A stretch of DNA of 64,000 bases from Lepidurus packardi (GCA_023053545.1 JAKZAN010000006.1:2175001-2239000), one strand, 5' to 3'; counted from the first letter of the stretch, positions 15,619 through 52,985 are shown. Numbers and translations: made by a program. The notes: generated by a model not told the origin, from the sequence alone.

Positions 15619-18579
15619 ATGGCTGATAGTGCGAGCGAGAGTGATTCAAGTTCCATTGATGGAGTGCCTATTATGATGCCTCCATCGCCTGTGACGAGGG
15701 AACAAATGCATAAACGAATTGAGTCCCTTCAACAGCAAAATCGCGTACTTAAGGTGGAATTAGAGACCTACAAGTTAAGGGTGAAATCATTACAAGAAGA
15801 AAACCGGTCACTGCGACAAGCTTCTGTCAACATTGTAAGCTATCTCTTTCATGCCTTTGCAAATATTCACCCAAGCTATTGTAGCGCCACATGAGCCGAA
15901 AGCCAGTTTCTTTAGCAAATTGCGTGCTACATTGCGTGTTTCAGAGATTGTAACAAAAGAGTTTCGCATTGAAACATGCTTGCCCGTTTTCTAACTCGGG
16001 TCAGATATGCACGCATACCTGCACTCCTGCCTGCGAGATTTCCTTTTCATGTTTACAGGAGAAGTGTACATTATGAGATATAGAAGAAGTTAACAATAAC
16101 GGTTTTTTTATTGTTATTACTACTATTATGTTATTATTATTTTGAAATGATTAAGGTCTTCTCTTATTTTTCGATGCGTGTAGCAAGCTCGGGCTGAGCA
16201 AGAAGAAGAATTCATTAGCAATACCCTTCTGAAGAAAATCCAAGCACTTAAGAAAGAAAAAGAGACGTTGGCACTGAACTATGAGCAAGAAGAAGAATGT
16301 CTTACGAACGACCTATCCCGCAAGCTGAATCAAGTAAGAAATCTGCCAAGTAATCATTATGATATTAATAGTGTGACTTTTCTTTTCATTTGCAGCTTCG
16401 ACAAGAAAAAGTTCAGTTGGAGCAAACTTTAGAGCAAGAACAGGAATGCTTGGTCAACAAGTTAATGAGGAAGATCGAGAAACTCGAGGCAGAGACTTTG
16501 GCTAAGCAAACCACGTTGGAGCAGCTAAGAAGGGAGAAGGTTGAGCTGGAAAATACCTTAGAACAGGAGCAAGAAGCGCTGGTTAACAAGCTATGGAAGC
16601 GTATGGACAAACTTGAAGCTGAGAAACGGTATGTTGGCTTATGATTAAGCAGACACAAGCAGTCCTGCTCGTGCATCATTAACACTTGTTAAATTTATTC
16701 CCAATGCCTTTTGCAATGGAGGTTTCGCATAGGAGAATTTTGGTCATATTTCAGAAGCACAACATATAGGTCTTATAAGAGTATAAGAAATTTTTAGTTA
16801 TTTTAGTAGTCGTAAAAGTTTGTCTGTAGCATGTTACTATCAGGTAATTAGCTACTTAGGTTATTAGTCGCCTGCTTGCCTCTGGTTAGCTAAGAATGTG
16901 TAGCATAGAGTCCAAGTGGCGACACCTTAGAGAATGACGCAGGACACGCGAAGAATGGCACTTGTTTAAAAAGACATACACAAAATCGCTTTTATCAAGC
17001 AAGTCACACAAGCCCAAGTCAGGCAAGTTACAAAAATTGTGACTGAAGGTCTGGTAGAAGCATGGGTCGCTAAAAAGAACTCGTTAGTGTTTAAAGGCCG
17101 GCAAAATCCCAGCCTATCAGTATTTCACGTAGTTTTTCATTACTCTGTCTTATAAATTGTACATCTTTATAGTTTCAGAAATCTTTTTTAATTTTAACTT
17201 AGAGTTATGTACAGATTACACGGACCTAATTCTAATAATTGTTTAGAAGGATTTTGAACGGAGCATGACATTTAAATGTCAGAATTTATTTATGTAAGCA
17301 AAAGAAAGCCATGCTTTGCTTCCAATGTCTTTAGTACACCTATTTACATAGTGCACATAGTTGCAAACGTCTTAAGATGTTTCTGTACTTGGATAGAAAT
17401 AAGCTAGAGAGGTTAAACATGAAATGCTACGACGTGCAAAGAAAACCCTCGCCATTTTCGAGCGTCGCGGAACTAAATTTTTGGAACATATTACAAACTT
17501 CAGGCTCACGCAGTTTCCGTATTTTGGCGTTATAGAATGTTGCAAATTAAGTTGGACCAACCAGTGTCCGCACCCCCATCCCCACGTGACGCCAGTAGCG
17601 TAAGTAACCAGAATCCTGAACAGATAACGTCCCATATACAAGGATTGCGAGGCGAAGTTAGTCGACTTCGCCACCAACTAACACGCGCACAACAAGAACG
17701 TATGAAGCATTACTTTTATGTCATGGTTCCAAATAGATGACTCTTGCTGGCTTTTTGATAGATATTTCACGCATGGCTCATTACGTCTCAGAAGAAAAGA
17801 GCATCCGGGAAGAGAACCTTCGTCTTCAAAGGCGCCTACAGCTAGAAATTGATCGTCGGGAAGCTTTGTGTCGGCACTTGTCCGAGTCTGAGTCTAGGTA
17901 TACACATTTTTCTCTACGAGACCCGTTTCCTAGAAACTATATTAATCTCTTAACATACTTGTAGCTTGGAGATGGAAGAAGAACGCCATTATAATGAAAT
18001 GACTTCGCATGGGCCATTGGCAGTAGCGGTGGGGTCAACCAGTCGTACTCGAACGACGTCCAGCCCTGTGCCGTACGTAAGTGGAGTAAATCCGTCGCCT
18101 AGCACGTCTCGTCCACTGAGTCCAGGTAATTTTTCGACATAAGCGAAATCAATAAGTTCTTAATGCTCATAATTTTTATAGGACTTTTCGGGCGGGAAAG
18201 CGGGTCACGTGATGCCTTCAGCCCACCCAGCCCCATGGGAAGGTGTCCCACATGTGGTCAGACCTTATGCCAGCCATCGTCTTCGCCTCCGCATAGCGTA
18301 AGATATATAGATTTATTATCAGGCGAAAGTTGGTATGTTATAATGATAATCATACCTTGTGCACAGGGTTTTACGACGGGTAGCATGCAGAGAGGTCACA
18401 CGCGATCCTCACAAGAACGTTTTGTCAAGCCTGCTGTACCCGTGCAGGCGTCCACTTGCTCCAGCTCATCCTCCCCTGCACAAACAGCAACTGCTTTGCC
18501 ACAGCAAGCAACGCCAACCGCTTCCGCCCCTCCTCGAAGCAGTGGTACGTCTTCACCTATGGATACTTCCCGCAGTTAA
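15619..18579 (+). CDS. CCDC6: Coiled-coil domain-containing protein 6
   Basis: CCDC6 is a cytosolic and nuclear coiled-coil protein; its human counterpart is a substrate of ATM involved in DNA-damage signalling and a fusion partner of RET. Exons: 15619-15834, 16184-16333, 16396-16628, 17536-17699, 17762-17897, 17965-18125, 18182-18297 and 18367-18579. They give 462 residues, against 474 in human. The start [11 protein letters not shown] matches the vertebrate N-terminus. Conserved blocks include [49 protein letters not shown] and [10 protein letters not shown]. Heptad coiled coil covers about residues 30-320, and the C-terminus is rich in serine and proline. Near residue 380 there is [10 protein letters not shown], a CxxC-type patch that I do not recall from the human protein. 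Confidence 0.97.
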
Positions 18580-19288
18580 GAAGCTGGTTTCAGTCACGTG
18601 ATCATGTGTGATTGCCTTCAATAGGGCAAGGAATTATCATTAATGGCGATAAGGAAGGGTTAGTTGGTTCGTGATTACCAAGTTATAGAAGTCGAAGCAA
18701 ACTGATTTGATGTCTTTTGGCAAGTTTGCGGTGTTTCTTCTCGTTTTTTTTCTCGTCATCCATATTAGCAAAGTAATTAACTAAATGCTGAATTTCCAAG
18801 GGTTTATAGCTAACCCCGGTTTGACCTCCAATCAAGCGTCTCAACCGTTTTGAGTTCGCAAGCTTACGGACGTATTCTTTTCATGTGTACATTTATGTAT
18901 ACATTATATGCCCAGTGGGTTGAGGTGAAGAAACTGAAGTATTTACAGTATTGCTTTAGCGTACTGGGTTGTCTGGAATGTTAGGTTTATGATTAAGTTT
19001 ACTCACAAAAGCCTCGCAAGCCTTCTAAATTTTGGAGTGGTGTTGCTACAAGTATTTCTTTGCACTCCCCCCCCCCCCCTTCCGTTAGCTTTTGTGACAC
19101 CACACGTTCGCGTCAACTATCCAAGGCTTTTTTCTTTGCTTTGTATTCTCCCCAATTCCGTAGCATTACAGTTATTCGGAAAACAAGTGGGAAGTTAGAT
19201 TATTTTACAAAATCTTTTACAGTTAATCTAGAAATGTGCATTGTAATAGCATTGCTTTAGAGGAGGTTAAAAAAAGGTATGAAGAAAA
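18580..19288. other. Convergent intergenic region (CCDC6 and CBS 3' ends)
   Basis: The two flanking genes end towards each other here, so this should be their 3' UTRs. It includes a run of about 13 C near 19066-19078. No gene is visible. Confidence 0.5.
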
Positions 19289-21350
19289 TTATTGACCGTT
19301 GTGAAACCCATTTGTATAACCGACTGTTTTCTTTTCAGACGAAACAAAATTGAGCAGATCAATGCGAGTAGCAACGCCAGCCAGCGTTTCTTCGGAACCT
19401 TCAATGAAAAGAAAAAGAGGATTTGTCAAATCGTAGCTCTTAAAGGAACTGATGACGCGTGTCTTACCAGCAACTATCAAGGCAAAGTGCTCACGGTCAA
19501 GTATGCGAGCCAGCTTGGAAAGTGGATCCGTATCACGAACTTTGGTGTAGTTTATCTGCACTAAATCCGCAACAGCCGTTTCCGGCTGTACTTTGCCTGA
19601 CATGAGATAACTCATCAAACTCGTGAGTGTAATCACACCTTTAACCGATCTATAACATAAAAATTGCCTTAGATTAGTTAGGAAAAACACCTAAAGCAAA
19701 CGAAAGCTCACTTGGAGTCATCCAGCACAGTTATCTCCTCTAATCGATGGGCTTTTAACTCGTGAATCACTTCTTGGCAAGAATGGCTTTCTTTCATTGC
19801 TTTTAGAGATCCAACTTTCAGAGAAGATATAGGCAAGCTTGACCACCTAAGAAACAAAAAAAAAGTCTTGAAATACTTTATGTGCAAGAGAAGGAAATTT
19901 GATCAAGTTTACCATTGCGTAAAGACTTCAGAAGTTTCGGGTAAGTAACCCTTTTCTATCATCCACTCATCGCTAAGAAATTTCGTCATATAATTGCGCA
20001 GACCATCTGGCAAAAGCACGACGCATTTCTGTCCCGCTTTAAGCTCTTTCGCCGCTTGCAAGGCCCCGGACATGGCTGAGCCACTGCTTCCACCACAGAG
20101 CATCCCTTCATCGCGGATTAGTCGACGGGCCATAAGCATGGAATCCTTATCGGACACTTTGCACCAGCGATCCACTACGCTGCTATCTGTGAAATTTGAA
20201 CAGCAGTTAGATTAGGGCGAGCATTAAAAAGTCAGAAAATATTGCTCGTTTTCAATACCGCAAACTGTGGGGACAAAGTCGTGGCCAATGCCTTCAACTT
20301 CAAAGAACGCTTTGGATGACAAATCATCCGGATGGGCCATAATGGAACCCACAGGATCCACCGCGACTATGATGCATTCGGGACACTTTTCTTTCAGTTT
20401 CCGGCCCAAGCCGGTCAAGGTTCCTCCGGTACCCGTACCGATCACCATCATGTCGAGCTCGCCATCGCACTGTTCCAGTATTTCTTCGGCCAAGATGTCA
20501 TAATGCGCCAAAGGATTACTTGCGTCTCGGTACTAAGAAATATATATATATTTACGTGAAAACTGCAAAAAATCTTATCCTAAAGGGATCTAAATTAATC
20601 AAAAGAAGATCAAACATTACTTGATCAAGGACGTAAGAATTGGGAATTTCCGACTGTAGCCTTTGGGCAGTAGCAAAGGAACTTTCCATTGAATTAACGG
20701 AAGCCGAATTTGCTGTACGATAAATCTCAGCCCCTAAGGCGCGCATAGTTTCGGCCTTTTCTTTGGACATCTTTTGGGGCATAACGATAATAGAACGATA
20801 ACCCCTGGCAGCTGCATACATTGCAACACCAATTCCTAAATAAGTTGAGATACGAACTAAAAACCTCATCCTTTGGAACCTAAGCGGATAAAACTACCAG
20901 TGTTGCCTGAAGTAGGTGCAATCAAAGTACAACCAGGTTTAATATGTCCTGCTTTTTCCGCATCAGATACCATGCGAGGTACGATACGGTCTTTTACACT
21001 ACCTCCCGGGTTAAAAAACTCCACTTTGGCCACTATACAACAATTTCGTTAAGCCCGTATTCATAGTACAAAAGTAGGACATACGCAAATCGCATTGAAT
21101 GCCGTAGTCCCTTGCTAATTTGTTGACCCGTACCATTGGTGTAGCACCCATGCTGTGCACTATATCTGGTAGAATTTTAGGCTTACTTTTCCTGTAGGTT
21201 ATGATGTTAGTAAAACTGTTGCAGTACAGATACTGTAGTATAGAATTACGATGTTTCCCGTGAATGGGGCGAGGTTGCAGGATCAGCCCCGATGTGCCAC
21301 GTGCACCGGCTGGGGGCATTGGGTGGAACGTACACGAATCCCTTACTCAT
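19289..21350 (-). CDS. CBS: Cystathionine beta-synthase
   Basis: CBS condenses serine with homocysteine to cystathionine, the first step of transsulfuration, in the cytosol. Minus-strand exons: 21350-21250, 21191-21085, 21032-20898, 20835-20621, 20532-20259, 20186-19913, 19846-19712 and 19649-19289. They give 533 residues, against 551 in human. The PLP lysine is K83 in NPGGSVKDR, and the phosphate-binding loop reads [10 protein letters not shown]. The N-terminus (SRCTWHIG, then SPH) keeps the cysteine (C16) and histidine (H29) that bind heme in human CBS, at the same 13-residue spacing. C-terminal residues after [17 protein letters not shown] form the regulatory CBS-domain pair ([26 protein letters not shown]). 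The start ATG at 21350 is shared in position with other animal CBS proteins. Confidence 0.97.
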
Positions 21351-22204
21351 TTTGAATTAGCGGCCGAGCGAAGTTTGTATTTACCGACCTCAACTATGAA
21401 TTCCAAAAGAAAGACTAATTATTAACACTGGCCAATAAGAATTGAAAGGCTGCAGATCTTAGAACCTTTCGAGCTCTGACCGTACTCTACAGTCAACCTT
21501 TCCGGAAGGAAAATGGAAAGTAAAGTTTGCTGAATCACGTTTCGCTGAATAATTTTTCAACAACACAACAGCGCTTACCTTGCGAAATCGAGTTCGGTCC
21601 GTCAATCCAATACAGAATTTTCCACACAAGAGAGAAGTAGGCTGTAACTTGTGAAGCAACTAGAAGCGTCGCCGGTTTTAGTATGAAATACTGAGGGCAG
21701 CGTTTTATAGCTGTACTGTAAAGTAGCCAAATAGAGATTTTGAACTTTGCCTTTCCGAACTTGTGAACATTGGGTAAATTTTATCTCCCGTCATGAATGG
21801 GATCCTGGGAAACCCACTTGATGATTACCAGGATAAAAGAGCCCTGTCTATATAGGTATGCATGAAGATAGCATACATACATTTTTGCGGCTTCGTGCAA
21901 AAGCTAAATTTGGAAACCCGACCTGCAGAACTTTCAGATCGTGTATTACTGATATGCATGAAACCCTGAATTGGTACTTGACATCAAGAAGTATATAACT
22001 TACAGGGAAGAAAGAAAAGGAAATATTGATTGACACAGTGACGTCACACGAGATAAGAGTGGCCCCTCTGTTTCCGCAGTATCTTTGAGCAAAAGCCAAG
22101 GGCAAGAAATTTCCCAGCTCTCGAGCTTACCAAGGAGTGCGTCCAAAAGCTGGTAAACTGTGTGCACTTACCTGAAAACTGTGTACAAAATTAATACGGT
22201 TGCC
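21351..22204. promoter_or_regulatory. Divergent promoter region of CBS and DNAJC12
   Basis: CBS runs to the left and DNAJC12 to the right from this 854-bp segment, so both promoters and 5' UTRs must lie here. No clear TATA box or motif pair stands out to me. Confidence 0.5.
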
Positions 22205-22974
22205 ATGGACGGCATTTTGAATTACGTGCATTGTCCTGAAGAAGATTTTTACGTAATTCTTGGCTGCTCGGAAAATTCTCAGGTAAGCGCAACTTATATG
22301 GCGCCTTTTCTATCAGCTGATTTGTACGAAGTCCCACAACAGTTTCCTTTTTGTATTTTAATCCAAGGCTGATCAAATCTTGACCGAATACAAAGTACGC
22401 GCTCTCAGTTTACACCCTGACAAGCATCCAGATGACCCTGACGCTGTAGCCAAGTTTCAAAGATTACAAGTACAGTAACTTACGTAGAAACAAAGGGGCC
22501 TAAATTTGTCTGATCTTACTTTCCTTTTCATCTTTAGGAAGCCAAAAATACCTTATCGGAACCAGAAAAAAGAAAAAATTATGATAAGTGGAGATTAAGC
22601 GGGCTAGCCATGAGTTATCAGCAGTGGCAGAGTTACCATAATCGAGTGCATCCAGTAAGCTATCTCAGCATTACTCATCATACATGCAAAAAATTCCCAT
22701 GCCAGTATGGAAGGTTAAATTTTCTGGCTTGACTGTCAAATTAGAAAGGAAAAGTAAGTGGATGCCTTGTAATGACAAACTTTTTTCTATACAGAATATG
22801 CATTGGGCCAATTCACCACCTTTGGCCAACATGCTAAATCCTACCCCCGAAATTTCCTCCCAGTCGGAAACCATCGCGTCAACTCAGGCTTCAAAATCTG
22901 GACCCTTTAATATTATCTGGACTGGTTCCACTAATAACGAGATTATTCGCAAATTCCGCAACTATGAAATATAA
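22205..22974 (+). CDS. DNAJC12: DnaJ homologue subfamily C member 12
   Basis: An HSP40-type co-chaperone; in human it assists folding of aromatic amino acid hydroxylases together with HSP70. Exons: 22205-22282, 22368-22469, 22538-22654 and 22795-22974, giving 158 residues against 198 in human. The J domain starts at about residue 13 (DFYVILGCSENSQ) and has the HPD motif at residues 42-44 (LHPDKHPDDP). The C-terminus RKFRNYEI is the family signature and fixes the last exon. I chose the ATG at 22205 because MDGILNYV matches the human MDAILNY. An in-frame ATG 45 bases upstream (22160) would add 15 residues with no family support. The shorter length comes from a reduced middle linker. Confidence 0.95.
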
Positions 22975-23419
22975 AAATCACGACATAGCTGTTTTCGTTA
23001 TCAGACTTACGGATAGTAGCTTGTAATCAGGAACTTAAATCATCGTCAAGTAAAAAACTTATATATCGTATTAATTTCTCATGACATGGTTTTTCCCCTG
23101 TTGGTCATATGTTATGTTATCTTGCTGCAAGTTCTCACTAAATGTTAATGTTGTAGTGTCCAGTAAAGCATGTCTAGGTGTAAGGCCTGATAGTTAAAAA
23201 GGATATGGCTTTGGTCATGAATTTCAACTTCCGAGTCTCGGGTTCAATAAGCAAGGCACGCTCTTGTGGATGGCGTCTTGAAAGGTTACTGGTTTTCGTC
23301 GGACAGTTACCTTTTAACTCTCAGGTCTAGAAGTATAAAGTCGATGAAGATACCTTCCGGGTTATATATCTTGCCGAAAATGAAAGCAAAACACATCAGT
23401 CATCGAAGTACTACAGGAG
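22975..23419. other. Intergenic region between DNAJC12 and the sulfotransferase gene
   Basis: Same-direction intergenic space with the DNAJC12 3' UTR and the start of the next gene. An upstream non-coding exon of the sulfotransferase could lie here. Nothing else recognised. Confidence 0.45.
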
Positions 23420-25332
<1,913 letters not shown>

Positions 25333-27525
25333 AAAATCAAACGAATTGCCTTTTAAAGAGCATTCCACTTTGATATTGTGGCGAACCGACGCTAGACGGT
25401 GCGAGAGGCACGGGAAGGAGCGTAGAGTGAGAGTCGAGAGGGACTAGTGAAGACGGAAGGAGCTATTGTGAGAGCGCGAGAGTTTGAATGCAGAGCAGAG
25501 TCGTGTTTGACTGTTGTACTAAATCCCGAATTAGATCCCCATGTTAATACATCACCCAAACTAAATTAAGTTAAACCTATGCCCACCTTTTATTAAAAAC
25601 AGTTCCCCTTCCCTTAGTGTATTAAGCTAGTGTAATCGCGATTTAAGCTACAATATCCCATAAGCCATCCAAAACTTGTGAATCACACGCTTAAACGTAT
25701 ACGACAATGAAACTTTTTTGATAGGACAGAAAAAATGTATTCTTGTCATAAGAAGACAAAAAAGTTTGGATTTAAGACACCAAAAACTCGGAGAATAAGG
25801 AGCATAAAAAAAAACTTTTCTTTCTGACCAGTATGGGGAGAGAGCAAATTGTTCAACCCACTTGGCTTTTCAACAACAGTATTTTTGTGAATTACAACTC
25901 CTCCCCTATTTCAATTCGGAGAAGTTAAAATGCTATGAAAAATGACGATGGGGTTAGAATAACTGGAAATCCCAGCATCGCACCATACAAACTTGACGGG
26001 GAAAAACAGGAAAATGAGGTTTCGTGGGTGAAGACAAAAATACCAGCAACTTCTTTTTAAATGTTCGAAGACGAGGGAATCGGCGGAGCTTTGGGACAAA
26101 ATAAGCCCTTTGAACCTACATACTTTTTCGTTTTAAGAAGAAAAGCAAAGATATCGGGCTGCCTTGCACTGTTTTTCAAAGACTAAACATGGCAGCACGT
26201 AATTCATACACACGTGCTTACGTTCCCCAAACAACGATAACATAAATCGAGAGCGGAAATTCAACATTAGGAGGGGCAGGATTTACAATTGCTATCTCGC
26301 ACTGGTATGAGAAATGGGGTGTTTTCGTCAACAGTAAGTGTCAGAGTTTCCAAAATTAGAAGAAAAAGAACTCGAAACCGGTGACGAAAGCGTTCGTCAC
26401 CGAAAAGTACAGCAAAAAGCACACATACACTAAGTTTCAGTGTAACTTAAAAGCAGGAAAGAAAGGAGCCAGTAAAAAAACATTTATCAACAGTAGTAAA
26501 GAAATAACTTCGTCTGCGCCGTTCTGACTAGTTCTTGTCATGTTTCCATAACCTCGCCAGTCATAAAACTATATTTCTAAGGGAGGGGGTCAACAACGAA
26601 AACTCATACTGAAAGAGAGCTTTACGGATTGCACAATGGATAAGCTATTAGCCAAAATAGCTTTTCGCCTGACTCATTCTGCTTTTTCTGTTTCCGGACT
26701 ACTGATGATGAGAGAAACAGTTACACTGGTAGTGACAAATGGGGCGTGGTTTTGCTACAAAAGTTTCACAGAAATTGGGAAAGAGTGATCATACGAAACA
26801 GATTCAAAAAGGCGTTCCATTAGCTTTTCAAGGCAGAAATCTAAGTAGATACGAATTTTGCACGAGAAGAAAAGGTCGGTTCATTTTCCATATCGGGTTC
26901 GCTTTGAAATGTAACTAATGACTAGAATGAGCTCTTTCGTGCTTCAAATCTAGCCGACTTATTTTTCGAACCGCAATGACAGTAATACTAAGCTCCTGAA
27001 GGCTCAGGAAGACATCACACTGAAAAAGAACTGACAATGGTACACAAAAGGACCAGCTATCGAAACTTTGAACCGTGCTAGCGATTATTTCCATTCCAGG
27101 ACTTCACGTAGGTTGAAAAAATACCATCCAATTATCAAAGTAAGACCGAATTTTTGTAAGGTTAAGAAAAACTCTATCCACTCACTCCACCTTTTCTCCA
27201 ATCTAAAAAAGTAACCCCTTTTATTCCTCGCCCCTGTAGGTTCTGTGACTGAAAGTGTCCCTTGACCCCTTGTCATACCTTCAAGATCTATAAGGGAAAA
27301 ACCGATAGATTTTGAGGTCAAAAGAACAAAAAAAAAAATGCGCATACGCGAAGGCCTCATAGAGGCATGCTACTAACCACAACGGTCTCTGACCCAGCCT
27401 AAGCCACGCCTCTTGTCTCACTTATGAACCTGTGTAACGCATCCCTGGACCCAGCCTCCTCTCAACTATTGTAATGCTCACGAAACCAAGACGATTCAAT
27501 TCTAAGCCGAAAAGAGACGACTTAG
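25333..27525. other. Convergent 3' region of the sulfotransferase gene and CaMKII
   Basis: About 2.2 kb between two stop codons that face each other. It probably holds both 3' UTRs. Reading the minus strand, AATAAA occurs at 27225-27220 (about 300 bases after the CaMKII stop) and again at 25594-25589; either could end the CaMKII transcript. No coding region recognised. Confidence 0.45.
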
Positions 27526-44932
<17,407 letters not shown>

Positions 44933-46492
44933 GTTGATCACAGCACTATAATTCCAGCTAGCCAGCTACAACACAACACTCGCCATTACAGACTGGGAAA
45001 ACTTGAGTATGGCTGTGGGCAGAGGTGCGTCAGCAAATTACCTCACTGCGCAGACGCAAGGTGTTTCTCTACGCTAAGAAATGAAATCTATATGCCATCT
45101 GTTAACAGGAATAATACCAGCGCTGATTATGAATTACAGAGATTATGAATTGATAAAATCTGTTATGTAGTAGCTTTCAAACCACTAGCTATAGCTTCAT
45201 ATTAGTAACATCACAAAGAAGTATAGGAAGTTCATTCACAATATATGCTATTGGAACGCGTACAATATTTTATAATCATAACCTGGGAAATCGAATCTCT
45301 ATTCGAGTGTGCCATGCAACACCTTTCACATAATCAGCCTATATAGTACGTAAATAAGTTATGCGGTTGGACCGTGGAGCATTGTTGTACTAGACATACA
45401 TGATGTCATGTTAACGGTTCTCTTTCAATACATATGAAATGCCTGAAGAATAAATTGCACTATGGCATAAATGCGATTTCTCTATACTCTATTTCTCTAA
45501 TTTTAAATACAAATTTTAAAAAAGCACCGGAATGGATGGACATTTTTAAGAAGGCGAGGCGCTTGTCGAAAAAATAGATGGATTGTCTAGGGTACATTTT
45601 GCTTGGATACTACCATATGTGTTTTGTTTTTTATTTAAATGTTGAATACGTTGCTGAAACAGGATAAAGTACCGTAATTAACTCTACAAGGTAAAAGTAA
45701 AGGGCGTGCTGCAAAAGTAGTCCGTTACCCAGCACCAATGTATATGGCATACATTTTGGGTCTAAACCCCCCGTCGAAACTAAAACCAGGCGTATCTTGC
45801 TTAAAGTGACGTCAAAAAGGATTTTTTGAAGCTTCAAAAAGAATTTTTTGAAACTTCAAAAAGTAATTTGTTTGACGTCAACGTATTTTTTAAGTTGGAA
45901 TAAATACGAAATATCATATACCGTAGTCTACTTGATAAAAGACAAAATCCCCCAATAAAAACGTGGTAAACCACGTTCAAAATACTTCTATCTCAAAGCA
46001 CGAAACTTCCCCATATAATGAACCAACGCTTCTCCCTGACCGCGCGCGAAATTATTTCGAAAAGTTCCCTTTCAACAGATTCGCTGTTTGATTTTAGCCC
46101 ATGGTTGAGTTCGCGACTTGTTTCTTAGTTAGAGCTTGCCAATTGACCATTTGCTCCGTTGTTTTCGTGTTTTCCATTCGTCAAACCGACATTCATGTTG
46201 CGCTATTTATTGCCACTTCAACGGGCAAAATATGCTTAAAATAGTAGTAACTCAAAGTACCTAAGTTCCGTTGCGTTTGTTTAAAGATGTTTAATTGTTT
46301 TGTCATGTTTACGTGGCTTTGTTTTTCCACTCCGCAGTTCCTTCTGTAAAACCTGTGGAGAAAGACTCTAAACTGACCTGCTAATGATGAGGTTAATTGT
46401 AAGTTATCGGTAGTTTATTGTCTAGACGACCGCGTTTTTCCTGTTAAGTTAATTGACACTATCACTATTGATACGCGAAGTATATTTTTAAA
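44933..46492. promoter_or_regulatory. Divergent promoter region of CaMKII and Sos
   Basis: CaMKII is read to the left and Sos to the right from this 1.56-kb segment. It must contain both promoters and 5' UTRs. It holds two perfect cAMP-response elements and nested palindromes at 45807-45880 (separate entry). No TATA box is obvious. Confidence 0.55.
45807..45880. promoter_or_regulatory. Pair of perfect CRE octamers framing palindromic repeats
   Basis: TGACGTCA, the full palindromic CREB/ATF site, occurs at 45807-45814 and again at 45873-45880. Between them are an 18-bp perfect palindrome TTTTTGAAGCTTCAAAAA (45823-45840) and a second, near-identical copy with GAAAC instead of GAAGC (about 45843-45861). 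The whole segment is close to symmetric. Sites like this bind CREB-family bZIP dimers; binding here is inferred. Confidence 0.55.
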
Positions 46493-51990
<5,498 letters not shown>

Positions 51991-52299
51991 GGAAAGCACA
52001 TTCAGCTCTAAGGTGGAAATGAAAATGTAGTTGTTATCTTTTACTGGGCTCCGATGTTAGTGCCAAGCGTTTTGGAAAACTGCGGTGAAGTCAGGATTTG
52101 TTATGACCCCAACAAGGACGGAGATGAGGCCATTTTTATTCTAAAAAACGAGAAATCCACGTAGCGGATTTATGTATTCTTTTTTTGTACATATTAGAAA
52201 TATTGCAGAAATCCAAGACATAAACTGATGGGGAGAGGGACAGAAACAATGCGAAAAGTAGAAGGCTATACAACCAACCCCCGGGTGATAATCATAGAA
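51991..52299. other. Sos 3' region
   Basis: About 300 bases after the Sos stop, presumably 3' UTR, ending where the hAT fragment begins on the other strand. No other feature seen. Confidence 0.45.
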
Positions 52300-52985
52300 A
52301 TTTTTGTTAAGTAAAAAAAAATAGCTGTCCATGTTTTGTCCTCCAAGCTTTCCTTTTCTCTCGTATGTAGCTTGGACGATTTGTTAAGAAAAAATATATT
52401 GCTATGTAAAAAAACCGTACATATATCAGTTTTAATATCCTGATGTATATGGGAGAGACCAGTAAGTCGCGTTTGGCCCGTTGAGTTTCGCAAGTAAGTT
52501 TTGGTGCGGCGCAGGGCACTGAACGAGCGCTCGACGGTCGCAACAGTAACTGGTAGATTTGCGAAAACTCTTAAAAAAGGGACAATTGCCGGGTAGTAAT
52601 TTCCACTAATTAATGATATAGTGTCAACAATTTTCTTTTGACTTGGTCGAGCCTAACATCCTTCCACTTCACCGGCCATGATAAAGCTTGTTATTACAAA
52701 TCCTTGGAAGTATACTGTGCCAGGTCCTTTCGAAAAGCTTCGTATATATCCTTGAATGTGCCTTCCCTGTAGCGAATCTAGATCTTTGACCTTTGCAGGG
52801 GTCAAATACTGAGCTAAAAACTTCTGTCGCTTGTCCACTAGTTGGTTTTGTAGTTTGGAAACTACGCGGTCCAAAAAAGGAACAAACACATTTCTTCGGT
52901 AGCACGTCTCTGGATTTTCTGCTGTTACATTACTCCTTTTTGTCTTGGCGTCCACGTAGCTACGCCCCTGTTTGGAAGTAACCAA
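52300..52985 (-). pseudogene. hAT-family transposase fragment (degenerate)
   Basis: Reading the minus strand from 52985, the frame gives KTKRSNVTAENPETCYRRNV and FVPFLDRVVSKLQNQL, which resemble the region of hAT transposases (52 kDa repressor/ZMYM-like group) before the dimerisation domain. After stops and a frame change, a second block from about 52600 down gives LPVTVATVERSFSALRRTKT and YLRNSTGQTRLTGLSHIHQD, the hallmark hAT C-terminal dimerisation domain. There is no N-terminal zinc finger or catalytic core in the neighbourhood, so this is a broken 3' fragment. It ends about 140 bases upstream of the Pex19 start, on the opposite strand. Confidence 0.85.

Noticed and set aside
22160..22204. 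Upstream in-frame ATG for DNAJC12
   Set aside because: The extra 15 residues have no counterpart in the family, while MDGILNY at 22205 matches the conserved start.
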